From: Verrucomicrobiota bacterium
GTDB lineage: Bacteria; Verrucomicrobiota; Verrucomicrobiia; Opitutales; Coraliomargaritaceae
DNA: 11,201 bases
Direction: 5' to 3'
Assembly: GCA_027620575.1 (NCBI GenBank)
Contig: JAQCDT010000025.1
Span: forward strand, 1-11,201
Within the stretch, counting starts at the first letter, position 1. Each line of letters begins with the position of its first letter. The translations under genes and the position numbers were made by a program. Below are positions 1 through 8,226 of the stretch, piece by piece. The notes under the pieces were generated by a model that saw only the letters and a list, made by a program, of their open reading frames with translations, did not search any database and had not been told where the DNA came from.

Positions 1-1496
1 GGGATTTATTATTAAAATCAAGATTTGCCAACGACGCAAAGCAAAGCCTTGAATCTATTGCCCAAGAAATTGCTACCGTACCTGCTTTAATCGGTTGTTT
101 AGAAATTGCTCCATCAGAGCAAAAAGGTCGTCCACTTTACAATTCAGTCGCTTGGTGTGAATCTGGATCGATTCATTCTTACGGGCGTAAATGCTTATTG
201 CCTAATTACGATGTCTTTGATGAAGAGCGGTATTTTGAACCTGCAATCAAACCATTAGTTTATCAATGGAAAGAAAAACGAATAGGAATCACCATATGCG
301 AAGACATCTGGACAGATGAAGGAGTACAAACGAGTAAACGCTATTGCAATGATCCTGTTGAAAATTTGTCCAAAGAAGACTTAGACCTTCTTGTTAATCT
401 ATCGGCCAGTCCTTGGCACACCGACAAAGAACACTCACGCCAAAACCTAATCGAGCAAGTCAGCCATCGCTTAAAATGCCCGGTGGTTTATTGTAATTCA
501 GTCGGTGGTAATGATGAACTGATTTTTGATGGAGATAGTTTTATCACCCATCCAAATAAAGGCATCATTGCACAAATGCCAAAATTTAAGCAATCCCTCA
601 AAACCTTCGATCTCGAAACATCCACTCATACAGCAGAAACCGTATGCTCTGAAAACACATTGAAATATATGTATGATGCTTTAGTTTTAGGCTTAAAAGA
701 TTACGCACATAAAAGTAATTTTACTAAGGGTATTATCGGACTCAGTGGAGGTATTGATTCTGCCGTTGTTGCAGCAATTGCCACTGAAGCTTTAGGTGCA
801 GACAATATTATCGGAGTAGCCATGCCATCTGCAATATCGAGCGGTCACAGTATCTCAGATGCCCAAGCCTTAGCCGAAAACTTGAAAATCGAATTTCAAA
901 ATATTTCGATCAAAGGCCCAGTTGAAAGTATTGAAGCCCAACTCGCTCCAAGCTTTAAAGGCTTAGAAAGAGACGTTACCGAAGAAAATATCCAAGCTCG
1001 GCTCAGAGGAGTTTTGTTAATGGCACTGTCCAATAAGCTCAATGCCTTACTACTTACAACTGGCAATAAGAGTGAAATAGCTGTGGGCTATTGCACACTT
1101 TATGGAGATATGTGCGGAGGATTAGCTGTGATATCGGATCTACCTAAAATGCAAGTGTATGCTTTAGCTAACTATATAAACCGTGATGGTATCTTAATTC
1201 CTCAGAATACGATCGATAAAGCCCCGTCTGCAGAACTCAGTCCCGATCAAAAAGACGAAGACTCCCTTCCACCCTATTCCGAGCTTGATGCCATTCTCCA
1301 TCACTATGTTGAAGAAGGACTCTCTCGAGCAGAAATTATCAAAGAAGGATTTGATTCTGAAATTGTAAACTTTATTGTAAAGAAAGTGGATCAGAATGAA
1401 TACAAAAGAAAACAAGCTGCACCTGGATTAAAAATTTCTCCCCTCGCTTTTGGTATCGGCAGAAGAATGCCCATCGTTCAAAAGTATATAAATTAA
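1..1496 (+). CDS. nadE: NAD+ synthetase, glutamine-dependent (5' end cut off)
   Basis: Catalyses the last step of NAD synthesis: ATP-dependent amidation of deamido-NAD, using ammonia released from glutamine. The reading frame is open from base 3, so the gene enters from outside the window; 497 codons are visible and roughly 45 N-terminal residues are missing. The first part is the nitrilase-fold glutaminase domain. Its catalytic lysine is in RKCLLPNYD (visible residue 63) and its catalytic cysteine in GITICEDIW (visible residue 99); the catalytic glutamate should lie upstream of the window. The C-terminal synthetase domain has the ATP-pyrophosphatase P-loop SGGIDSA (visible residues 248-254) and TTGNKSE. 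A TTG at 198 could be mistaken for a start, but the sequence before it is clearly family-like. hemL follows after 18 bases with no visible terminator, suggesting cotranscription. Family identity is very secure. Confidence 0.96.
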   Translation, partial: DLLLKSRFANDAKQSLESIAQEIATVPALIGCLEIAPSEQKGRPLYNSVAWCESGSIHSYGRKCLLPNYDVFDEERYFEPAIKPLVYQWKEKRIGITICEDIWTDEGVQTSKRYCNDPVENLSKEDLDLLVNLSASPWHTDKEHSRQNLIEQVSHRLKCPVVYCNSVGGNDELIFDGDSFITHPNKGIIAQMPKFKQSLKTFDLETSTHTAETVCSENTLKYMYDALVLGLKDYAHKSNFTKGIIGLSGGIDSAVVAAIATEALGADNIIGVAMPSAISSGHSISDAQALAENLKIEFQNISIKGPVESIEAQLAPSFKGLERDVTEENIQARLRGVLLMALSNKLNALLLTTGNKSEIAVGYCTLYGDMCGGLAVISDLPKMQVYALANYINRDGILIPQNTIDKAPSAELSPDQKDEDSLPPYSELDAILHHYVEEGLSRAEIIKEGFDSEIVNFIVKKVDQNEYKRKQAAPGLKISPLAFGIGRRMPIVQKYIN

Positions 1497-1514
1497 TTTC
1501 TTTAAAAACTGAAT

Positions 1515-2792
1515 ATGCACAAATCCAACGACTTATTTGAAACTGCGAAAAAATATATACCAGGAGGAGTCAATTCTCCGGTCAGAGCTTTTCGTTCTGT
1601 CGGTGGCACACCCTTCTTTACAAAGCGAGCTGAAGGGCCTTTTTTATACACAGCAGATGATGAACGCCTAACGGACTTTGTTTGCACATGGGGTCCCGCA
1701 CTTCATGGGCACAATCACCCAGAAATAAGAGACGCTATACAAGTCGCACTCGAACAAGGAACCAGCTTTGGCACGCCCAATCCTTATGAAGTGGAAATGG
1801 CTCAGCTCATTGAAAAAATCGTACCCTCAGTAGAGAAAGTTCGCATGTGTAATAGTGGCACTGAAGCAACAATGTCTGCAATTCGATTAGCTCGTGGCTA
1901 CACCCAAAGAAATAAAATTATTAAATTTTCTGGATGTTATCATGGTCATGTCGATTCATTACTCGTACAGGCTGGCTCTGGTGCCCTCACGCTAGGCAAC
2001 CCAAACAGTGCCGGCATTCCTGAATCCTTTGCAAATGAAACCATAGTCATTGCTTACAATGACGAAGCAGCCTTAGCACAAGTATTTGATCACTATAAAG
2101 ACGAAATCGCCTGTGTGATTGTTGAACCTTACCCAGCGAACTGTGGCTTGATTTTACCCAATACAAACTTTCTCTCAACTCTCAGGCAAATAACCACACA
2201 ACACCAAGCCATTCTTATATTTGATGAAGTGATGACTGGCTTTCGAATTGCTCTTGGAGGTGTTCAAGAAAAAGAAGGCATTACTCCAGACCTTACTGCA
2301 ATGGGTAAAATCATTGGTGGTGGACTTCCTGTTGGGGCCATAGGTGGTAAAGCAGAAATCATGGATCATTTCGCACCCGACGGTCCTGTTTATCAAGCAG
2401 GTACTCTCAGTGGGAATCCACTCGCTTTGGCAGCAGGTATTGCATCGCTCAAAAAATGCATACGAGATAATCCCTATCCTTTACTGGAAAAACTAGGCAA
2501 CCGTGTCAAAACTGCACTCGACGAAACGGCTAAAGAAAAAGGCATTCCCCTTCAAGTTCCACAAGTAGGTTCTATGTTTGCGTTATTCTTTTCTGAAAAG
2601 CCCGTGACTAATTTTGCCGAAGCCACTCAGTCCAATACCGACTTGTTTACAACTTTCTTTAATCAAGCATTAAACCATAAGATTTATCTTCCGCCTTCTG
2701 CTTATGAAACATGTTTCATTTCTACCGCACACGATTCTACAATTATGGAATCTGCCGTAGAGGGCTTATGTGATGCGTTGAAGAAAATTTAA
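1515..2792 (+). CDS. hemL: Glutamate-1-semialdehyde 2,1-aminomutase
   Basis: PLP enzyme that turns glutamate-1-semialdehyde into 5-aminolevulinate, so the organism should make tetrapyrroles by the C5 route from glutamyl-tRNA. At 425 residues it is full length for the family. Visible motifs are PGGVNSPVRAF near the start (residues 16-26), NSGTEA (113-118), CYHGHVD (141-147), the PLP-ring aspartate in FDEVMTGFR (236-244), the Schiff-base lysine K265 in AMGKIIGGGLPVG, and TLSGNP (297-302). The ATG at 1515 fits the usual family N-terminus, although no Shine-Dalgarno site precedes it. It probably shares a transcript with nadE. Its stop codon (2790-2792) overlaps the stop codon of the convergent ymdB-like gene, leaving no room for a separate terminator. 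HemL is preferred over other class III aminotransferases because of the N-terminal PGGVNSPVRAF signature. Confidence 0.96.
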   Translation: MHKSNDLFETAKKYIPGGVNSPVRAFRSVGGTPFFTKRAEGPFLYTADDERLTDFVCTWGPALHGHNHPEIRDAIQVALEQGTSFGTPNPYEVEMAQLIEKIVPSVEKVRMCNSGTEATMSAIRLARGYTQRNKIIKFSGCYHGHVDSLLVQAGSGALTLGNPNSAGIPESFANETIVIAYNDEAALAQVFDHYKDEIACVIVEPYPANCGLILPNTNFLSTLRQITTQHQAILIFDEVMTGFRIALGGVQEKEGITPDLTAMGKIIGGGLPVGAIGGKAEIMDHFAPDGPVYQAGTLSGNPLALAAGIASLKKCIRDNPYPLLEKLGNRVKTALDETAKEKGIPLQVPQVGSMFALFFSEKPVTNFAEATQSNTDLFTTFFNQALNHKIYLPPSAYETCFISTAHDSTIMESAVEGLCDALKKI

Positions 2793-3589
2793 GCGGATGC
2801 TGGCGTTTTCTTTAATTCAAAACGCTGAAAACTTTCAGCAATGCCTCTTTTTTCATCAATACCAATAAGGCAACCACTTAAACGTACATCCTCTTCAGCC
2901 ACGGGAAAACGTCGTTTCATTCCATCGAGAAAAGACTCAATCACCGGCTCAACTTTTCGACCTAGGACTGAGTGATACGGGCCAGACATACCGACATCGC
3001 TGATATAAGCAGTACCTTTGGGTAAAATTCGACCATCCGCCGTGGGCACATGAGTATGTGTTCCAATCACACCAGCGACTCGTCCATCTAGATGCCATCC
3101 CAATGCCACCTTTTCAGAAGTCGCTTCCATATGCGCTTCGACCAAAAAGGCATCACATTCACCCTTTAATTCCTCCAAAAGCTCATCAGCCAAACGAAAC
3201 GGACAACCCTCTGCTTTCATTCCTATGTAATTTCGACCCAAAACCGTAAATATTCCAATTTTGAACCCATTTGCTGGAATCACTAAATGTGTGCGACCTG
3301 GGTTTTGCTTAGGAAGGTTTGCCGGCCGACATACCCTATCTAAATGAACAATTTCTGATTCAAAGCCTTTTTGATCCCAAACATGATCGCCTAAAGTGAT
3401 TGCATCCACACCTGCAGACAGCAAATCCTTCGCAATAGACTCGGTTAATCCTGAACCACCTGCCGCATTTTCTGCATTCACTACTACCGCATGTAATGAT
3501 AAATCCGAACGTAATCCTGAAATCTTTTCGATTAAAAACTCACGCCCTGGCCTGCCAACCACATCTCCTAAAAATAAAACTTTAATCAT
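2789..3589 (-). CDS. ymdB: YmdB-family metallophosphoesterase
   Basis: Member of the TIGR00282/YmdB branch of calcineurin-like phosphoesterases, which are dinuclear metal enzymes. Studied relatives hydrolyse 2',3'-cyclic nucleotides; the physiological substrate here is unknown. With the ATG at 3589 the protein has 266 residues, normal for the family, and starts MIKVLFLGDVVGRPGR. An in-frame start 20 codons upstream (3649) adds a stretch with no family match, so I reject it. Metal-site motifs are GDVVGRPGR (8-16), NAENAAGG (38-45), TLGDHVWD (65-72), EAHMEATSEK (151-160) and GTHTHVPTAD (177-186). The usual GNH is GDH here and the usual DFHAEAT is EAHMEAT, but all histidine ligands remain. It is a cytoplasmic protein. 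It stands alone on its strand, with its stop interlocked with that of hemL. Confidence 0.9.
   Translation of the reverse strand: MIKVLFLGDVVGRPGREFLIEKISGLRSDLSLHAVVVNAENAAGGSGLTESIAKDLLSAGVDAITLGDHVWDQKGFESEIVHLDRVCRPANLPKQNPGRTHLVIPANGFKIGIFTVLGRNYIGMKAEGCPFRLADELLEELKGECDAFLVEAHMEATSEKVALGWHLDGRVAGVIGTHTHVPTADGRILPKGTAYISDVGMSGPYHSVLGRKVEPVIESFLDGMKRRFPVAEEDVRLSGCLIGIDEKRGIAESFQRFELKKTPASA
2801..2839. other. Two overlapping hairpins just past the hemL stop
   Basis: GCGTTTT (2803-2809) pairs perfectly with AAAACGC (2819-2825) across a 9-base loop, and two G-T pairs extend the stem to 2801-2827. A second hairpin, GCTGAAA (2824-2830) with TTTCAGC (2833-2839), shares bases with the first, so the two exclude each other. 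They lie 8 bases after hemL and inside the C-terminal codons of the convergent gene. They are the only candidate 3' end structures for hemL seen here, but no T-run follows directly (one comes at about 2848). Chance pairing in AT-rich coding DNA is possible. Confidence 0.25.
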
Positions 3590-3657
3590 AAGATGCTGAA
3601 TTGAATAAAGACAAAGCACTAAAGGCAACCCAAATGAAAAACTAATCAAAGCAAAAG

Positions 3658-3685
3658 GTCTTAATTAACTCCAATTATTTAAGAC
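3658..3685. repeat. Inverted repeat upstream of ilvB
   Basis: GTCTTAA (3658-3664) is matched by TTAAGAC (3679-3685) across a 14-base spacer, in the 190-base region between the divergent ymdB-like gene and ilvB. Apart from this, the region (3590-3779) shows only AT-rich sequence and a TATAGA hexamer at 3769-3774, right before the ilvB ATG. The repeat could be an operator for either gene, or could arise by chance in AT-rich DNA. No leader peptide rich in branched-chain codons, as in a classical ilv attenuator, was found. Confidence 0.25.
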
Positions 3686-3779
3686 TTGAGTTCACTTCAT
3701 TAATGATTTCTATCGTTCTTTCTTTTTTTATTACGAATTACCATAAAGTATTACTACCTAAATACAGTTATAGATCATT

Positions 3780-5573
3780 ATGAAACACAAACCAAACAAT
3801 CACATCTCTAAGAATGGCACAAAAGGTCAGACAATGAAGGGTGCCGATGTTTTAGTCGCTGCTCTTGAAAAAGAAGGTGTGGATGTGGTCTTTGCCTACC
3901 CAGGTGGTGCTTCTATGGAATTACACCAAGCACTGACTAAGAGTCAAAAGATTCGCACTATTTTGCCCCGCTTTGAGCAAGGGGGAGGATTCATGGCGCA
4001 TGGTTATGCCCGTGCAACAGGCAAACCAGGCGTTTGTATGGCCACGAGCGGACCTGGTGCAACCAATTTAGTCACCTGTATTGCTGATGCTTATATGGAC
4101 AGTATTCCTTTGATCGCAATCACCGGTCAAGTGTATCAACAATTTATCGGTAAAGCCGCTTTCCAAGAAACCGATTTCTTTGGGATGACCCTACCTATTG
4201 TGAAACATAGTTTTCTGGTTTTAAACAAAGAGGAGTTACCTAGAATCGTAAAAGAAGCTTTTCATATCGCAAACACCGGCCGACCGGGTCCAGTTGTTAT
4301 CGACATTCCTAAAGATGTTCAACAAGCACTCTTTGAGCCTGAGTTCCCTGATACTGTTGATATTCCAGGCTACAAATCCAATGTCACACTTCCTGAAGCT
4401 TCAGACGAGGAATTGCTTCAAGTTATTGAGTCGATCCAAAGCTCAAAAAAGCCCGTGTTTTATACCGGTGGAGGAATTATTTCTGCAGAGGCCCATTTAG
4501 AACTCCGTGAATTCGCTAAACTTACGGGGATTCCTGTTGCATCAACATTGATGGGGCTTGGGGCTTTTGATTCCGAAGATCCTCAATCACTCTACTGGTT
4601 TGGTATGCATGGAACTGTTGCTGGAAATTGGGCGGTTTGTGATTGTGACTTCTTACTTTGTTTAGGCGCTCGATTCGATGACCGTATCACTGGGAAAATT
4701 GAAAAATTTGCGACTGAGGCAAAAATTGCGCATATCGATATCGATATTTCTGAGCACAATAAAAATAAGATTGTTGATTTACCCATCCACTCAGACATCA
4801 AGTATGCGATTCGCCGTCTAATTGAATTGTGGAAGAAAAATAAATGCCAAAAGCCTGATATTGCTGAATGGAATAGTCTAATTCAGCAGTGGAAAGCCGA
4901 GCATCCCTTCTCTTATGAGGCTTCCGAACACATCACTCAACAAGAAGCTATTGAAACCCTCTATCAAGAAACTAAAGGTGACGCTATTATTTCAACCGGC
5001 GTAGGACAGCACCAAATGTGGGCGGCTCAATACTTTCAATTTAGAGAACCAAGAACCTACATCAGTTCATTAGGTCTTGGGACTATGGGCTTTGGACTCC
5101 CTGCTGCGATCGGAGCCAAAATAGCTCACCCAGAAAAACTCGTTGTCAACATTGATGGCGATGGTTGCTTCTTGATGAATGTTCAAGAACTCGCTACGGC
5201 CAAAATTGAAAAAATCAATGCTAAGACCATCATCATGAACAATCAACACTTAGGTATGGTGGTACAATGGGAAGACTTACTTTATGAAAGTGTTCGAGGG
5301 CAAACTATCTTATGCGATAAGGATAATATCGGTGGCCCCGACAACCTTGATGCAATCTATCCAGACTTCGTGAAAATCAGTGAAGGATTTGGGGTTAAAG
5401 CAAGACGTGTTTCTAAAAAAGAAGAACTCAGAGAAGCGATCCAAGAAATGATAGCCCATGAGGGTCCTTATGTTCTTGAGGTTATTGTTCCGTACACAGA
5501 ACACGTGTTGCCCATGATCAAACAAGGTCTTTCGGCAAAAGAAATCCTCTTAAAGTCTCCAAACTCAAAGTAG
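3780..5573 (+). CDS. ilvB: Acetolactate (acetohydroxyacid) synthase large subunit
   Basis: Thiamine-diphosphate enzyme joining two pyruvates, or pyruvate and 2-oxobutyrate, in the first common step of valine, leucine and isoleucine synthesis. At 597 residues it is full length. Domains in order: PYR domain with the ThDP-activating glutamate E66 in RFEQGGG, and TSGPGATN (89-96); AFQETD (127-132); central FAD-type domain with GARFDDRITG (296-305); and PP domain with GLGTMGFGLPAAIGA and the metal motif GDGCF (460-464), ending in NNQHLGMVVQW (487-497). The arrangement fits biosynthetic AHAS better than catabolic AlsS. The residue before E66 is Phe where His is usual. The first 18 residues are polar and not family-like, and a second ATG at 3834 (MKGADVLV) matches the family start, so the true start is uncertain. 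No ilvN regulatory subunit follows; the next gene is convergent and overlaps by 9 bases. Confidence 0.93.
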   Translation: MKHKPNNHISKNGTKGQTMKGADVLVAALEKEGVDVVFAYPGGASMELHQALTKSQKIRTILPRFEQGGGFMAHGYARATGKPGVCMATSGPGATNLVTCIADAYMDSIPLIAITGQVYQQFIGKAAFQETDFFGMTLPIVKHSFLVLNKEELPRIVKEAFHIANTGRPGPVVIDIPKDVQQALFEPEFPDTVDIPGYKSNVTLPEASDEELLQVIESIQSSKKPVFYTGGGIISAEAHLELREFAKLTGIPVASTLMGLGAFDSEDPQSLYWFGMHGTVAGNWAVCDCDFLLCLGARFDDRITGKIEKFATEAKIAHIDIDISEHNKNKIVDLPIHSDIKYAIRRLIELWKKNKCQKPDIAEWNSLIQQWKAEHPFSYEASEHITQQEAIETLYQETKGDAIISTGVGQHQMWAAQYFQFREPRTYISSLGLGTMGFGLPAAIGAKIAHPEKLVVNIDGDGCFLMNVQELATAKIEKINAKTIIMNNQHLGMVVQWEDLLYESVRGQTILCDKDNIGGPDNLDAIYPDFVKISEGFGVKARRVSKKEELREAIQEMIAHEGPYVLEVIVPYTEHVLPMIKQGLSAKEILLKSPNSK

Positions 5574-7187
5574 GCTTTTCACGGTTTCTAAAGTATCGGC
5601 ATCACTTGCGAGCTTATCTTCTCTCCATCGGGCGATCCGTGGAAATCGAACGGCGATACCTGATTTATGCCGATTCGATAATTGTATGCCTTCAAAAGCA
5701 ATTTCGAAGACAAGTTCAGCTTCCACGACCCTAACCGGTCCATGCTTAGCTGTCGTGTTGGCTCGAATCCATTTATCCACTCGCTTCATTTCTTTATCAC
5801 TCAAGCCTGAATACGCTTTGCAAAATGGCACTAATTCACCGTCACTCCAAATTGAAAAAGTATAATCCGAAAAAACGCCAGCTCGTCGTCCATGCCCCTG
5901 CTGAGCGTAAACCATCACCGCATCCACAGTGAAAGGTTCGACTTTCCATTTCCACCAAACCCCCTTCTTTCTCCCTACACTGTAAATCGCACTTTTTTGT
6001 TTAAGCATTAATCCTTCTATGCCTTTTTCTCGTGAATGTGTTCGCTCATCAGTCATCGCTTCCCATCCTTTGGAAGCATCAAAAATGGGCGATAGATGTA
6101 TCACAGGCGATTGGATTGAAGGAAGCCATTTTTCTAAGGCCTCTCTTCGTTTGGAAGTACTTCTAGAACGAAAATCAACGCCGTCCTTTTCCAGTAAATC
6201 ATAGGCCATAAACACCACAGGAATGTCCTTGAGAATTGCTTGACTGACTTTTTTTCGTCCTAGACGCTTTTGTAAATCAGCGAAGCTACGCACCTTGTTG
6301 TGTTCAAAATCCCAAGCCAATATTTCTCCATCCAAGACAAACGATTGCTCTTCGGATAAAGCTTTCAAAGCATCTTCAATTTCCGGCACTTGCTCATTGA
6401 GCAATTGCTCTCCCCTAGACCAAATCACTTGTGCACCTTTTCGAACGATGATTTGTGCACGAATACCATCCCACTTTGGCTCGATCTGCCACTCATTTGA
6501 ATCTCCTAAAATCATTGAAAGTGATTCCTCTTCTTTAACCTCTAAGGGATAAGCCAAACAAAAGGGATAGGGTCGTAACACATCATCTTGAGTCGATTGC
6601 TTAATGAATAAATTGTTAAAATTATCCTCAGTAGGTTCCCACTGTCCCATTAATTTGTGTGCCATAACCGCAGGATCTATCGATGCATTTTCAGCCAATG
6701 CCTTAATCACTAAACTCTTACTGACACCGATTCGAAATCCGCCAGTCATTAATTTATTCAAAACTAAGGCCATTGAAAAATTCATCTTAGACCATAAATC
6801 AATAATTTGCTTACTTTGTGCCTCTGCCTCCTTTGTTTTCAAAGGCAACAGATGGTTTTCAATTAAGTCACTCAGACTCATTTCTAGGCTAGAATTGCGA
6901 AATTTATCTTCGTAAAAAATTAATAAGGCTAACGTTTCTGCTAAATCTCCGACATGATCGTAGCATTCAGCAAACAGCCATTCAGGCATATCACTGACCT
7001 TACAAGCCCATTGCTTAAGGTCAGCTGTTTTCACTACACGCTTTAGGCGTTCACCCATCAAAAAATAGATTGCCCAAGCGGCATCCGCAGGACTGGCTTG
7101 TTTAAAGTATTCACTCAATAGCTTGGACTTAGCTGCCGTCTTATTAGTTTGATCCAGTGCGATAAAAAGCTGTGTGAATAATTCCAT
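5565..7187 (-). CDS. ATP-dependent DNA ligase (ligase of the Lhr/MPE/Exo/Lig repair cluster type)
   Basis: Seals nicks in duplex DNA through an enzyme-AMP intermediate, in addition to the usual NAD-dependent LigA that must lie elsewhere. The first ~200 of 540 residues form the helical DNA-binding domain. The adenylation domain has the nucleotidyl lysine K238 in KWDG (238-241), motif III DGEILAW (286-292), motif IV EGLMLK (391-396) and motif V WWKWK (411-415). The C-terminal OB domain ends with the motif VI-like RFPRIARWREDK (514-525). Length and domain order match the bacterial family typified by Pseudomonas putida PP_1105; there is no Ku, polymerase or LigD-type phosphoesterase domain, so this is not the NHEJ ligase. 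It starts 22 bases after the exonuclease gene and is surely cotranscribed with it. The last 9 bases overlap the end of ilvB. Confidence 0.93.
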   Translation of the reverse strand: MELFTQLFIALDQTNKTAAKSKLLSEYFKQASPADAAWAIYFLMGERLKRVVKTADLKQWACKVSDMPEWLFAECYDHVGDLAETLALLIFYEDKFRNSSLEMSLSDLIENHLLPLKTKEAEAQSKQIIDLWSKMNFSMALVLNKLMTGGFRIGVSKSLVIKALAENASIDPAVMAHKLMGQWEPTEDNFNNLFIKQSTQDDVLRPYPFCLAYPLEVKEEESLSMILGDSNEWQIEPKWDGIRAQIIVRKGAQVIWSRGEQLLNEQVPEIEDALKALSEEQSFVLDGEILAWDFEHNKVRSFADLQKRLGRKKVSQAILKDIPVVFMAYDLLEKDGVDFRSRSTSKRREALEKWLPSIQSPVIHLSPIFDASKGWEAMTDERTHSREKGIEGLMLKQKSAIYSVGRKKGVWWKWKVEPFTVDAVMVYAQQGHGRRAGVFSDYTFSIWSDGELVPFCKAYSGLSDKEMKRVDKWIRANTTAKHGPVRVVEAELVFEIAFEGIQLSNRHKSGIAVRFPRIARWREDKLASDADTLETVKSLL

Positions 7188-7209
7188 GATTTAGTAAACC
7201 ATACTTTAT

Positions 7210-8196
7210 TTAAATCGTATAGGCATCTAGACCTTTATGCTCTCTCAGCCATCGGACTAAAGCATCTGAATAACCATGCGTGGCTCCAATATGCTGGGCA
7301 CCAGTTGCATCAATTGTTTTTATAATGCCCTTCCAATCCACGTGATCTGAAAGCACAAAACCTCGATCCAAGGCCCGTCTTCGTCTTGTCCCACGAACGG
7401 CCATCCAACCTGAGGCAAAGGCAAGTGATTGCGGTGCAAACTGTTTAAGCCAGGGCGTATTTTGCGTTGATCCAGGAGCAATGATAATACCTTGTCCCTT
7501 GAAGCTTTCCTTCGTTTCACGATTTGCACGAATCGTTTCAGGAATAGGATACCCTTGTCTCAAATAATGCCGATTAAAAATATCGACTGAACCATGAACA
7601 CCCATTGGTCCGATCGAAGGGTCGATTCCACAGAGTATTCGCTGTGCCTTACCTAAAGCATAAGCAAATAAAACACTGGTCACGCCCCTTGATTGATTTT
7701 CTCTCCACCAAGTATTAATCTGAGAAAAGACCCTTTCAGGAGCTTCCCAAGTGTAGATAGGTAAAGCAAAAGTGGATTCTGTGATAAATTGATGGCACGG
7801 GACCACCTCAAATGTCTCACACGATGCATCCGGCTCAATTTTGTAATCACCGGCAACACAACTGACAAAACCTTTATGCTCGATGCGAATCTGACTCGAC
7901 CCCAAAAGGTGCCCTGCTGGATGAAACGATACCTTTACATCATTAATTTGTATCGATTGACCATATTCGATTCCTTCAACTTTAGCATCTTTACCCACTC
8001 GCTCTTGAACAATCGCTCTTCCTGTTTCAGAGGTTAGATAAGATTTCATGTAGGGACGTGCGTGGTCACTATGACCATGCGTAATCAAAGCCCGTTTAAC
8101 TGGCTTTTGTGGGTCTATATAGAAATCGCCCAAAGGGCAGTAAAGCCCCTCACTTTTCATACAAAGCAAAGAAGTTGCTGAATCATCAAATGGCAT
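7210..8196 (-). CDS. Ligase-associated DNA exonuclease (metallo-beta-lactamase/beta-CASP fold)
   Basis: A 328-residue nuclease of the SNM1/Artemis-like beta-CASP class that accompanies ATP-dependent ligases in bacterial repair clusters and probably trims DNA ends before sealing. The N-terminal signature LYCPLGDFYIDP (18-29) is typical of the family. Metal-binding motifs are THGHSDH (39-45), HPAGHLLGS (92-100) with H96, and AGDYK with D117. The beta-CASP part carries TESTFA (139-144), SDHVDW (283-288) with H285, and THGYS (306-310) with H307. Two starts are possible, the ATG at 8196 and one 12 codons later at 8160; family N-termini do not decide between them. It sits between the pseudouridine synthase (30 bases upstream) and the ligase (22 bases downstream). 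The broad family also contains RNA-processing enzymes, but the neighbouring ligase and N-terminal signature favour the DNA-repair branch. Confidence 0.9.
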   Translation of the reverse strand: MPFDDSATSLLCMKSEGLYCPLGDFYIDPQKPVKRALITHGHSDHARPYMKSYLTSETGRAIVQERVGKDAKVEGIEYGQSIQINDVKVSFHPAGHLLGSSQIRIEHKGFVSCVAGDYKIEPDASCETFEVVPCHQFITESTFALPIYTWEAPERVFSQINTWWRENQSRGVTSVLFAYALGKAQRILCGIDPSIGPMGVHGSVDIFNRHYLRQGYPIPETIRANRETKESFKGQGIIIAPGSTQNTPWLKQFAPQSLAFASGWMAVRGTRRRRALDRGFVLSDHVDWKGIIKTIDATGAQHIGATHGYSDALVRWLREHKGLDAYTI

Positions 8197-8226
8197 CGTG
8201 ATAGCTTATGACACTCTAAGAAAAAC

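Noticed and set aside
198..200. TTG at 198 as the start of nadE
   Set aside because: The frame is open upstream to the window edge and encodes family sequence, including the catalytic lysine, so the gene is simply cut by the window.
3590..3649. Upstream in-frame start adding 20 residues (MISFSFGLPLVLC...) to the YmdB-like protein, which looks like a signal peptide
   Set aside because: The family begins at MIKVLFLGDVVG and is cytoplasmic; the added stretch has no family match and arises from intergenic DNA.
6604..6915. 103-codon open frame on the + strand inside the ligase gene
   Set aside because: It lies opposite a gene with clear ligase motifs on the other strand; its composition follows from antisense reading and it shows no family features.
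5565..7187. NHEJ-type LigD ligase
   Set aside because: There is no polymerase or phosphoesterase domain and no Ku gene nearby; the helical N-terminal domain and the adjacent exonuclease place it in the other family.
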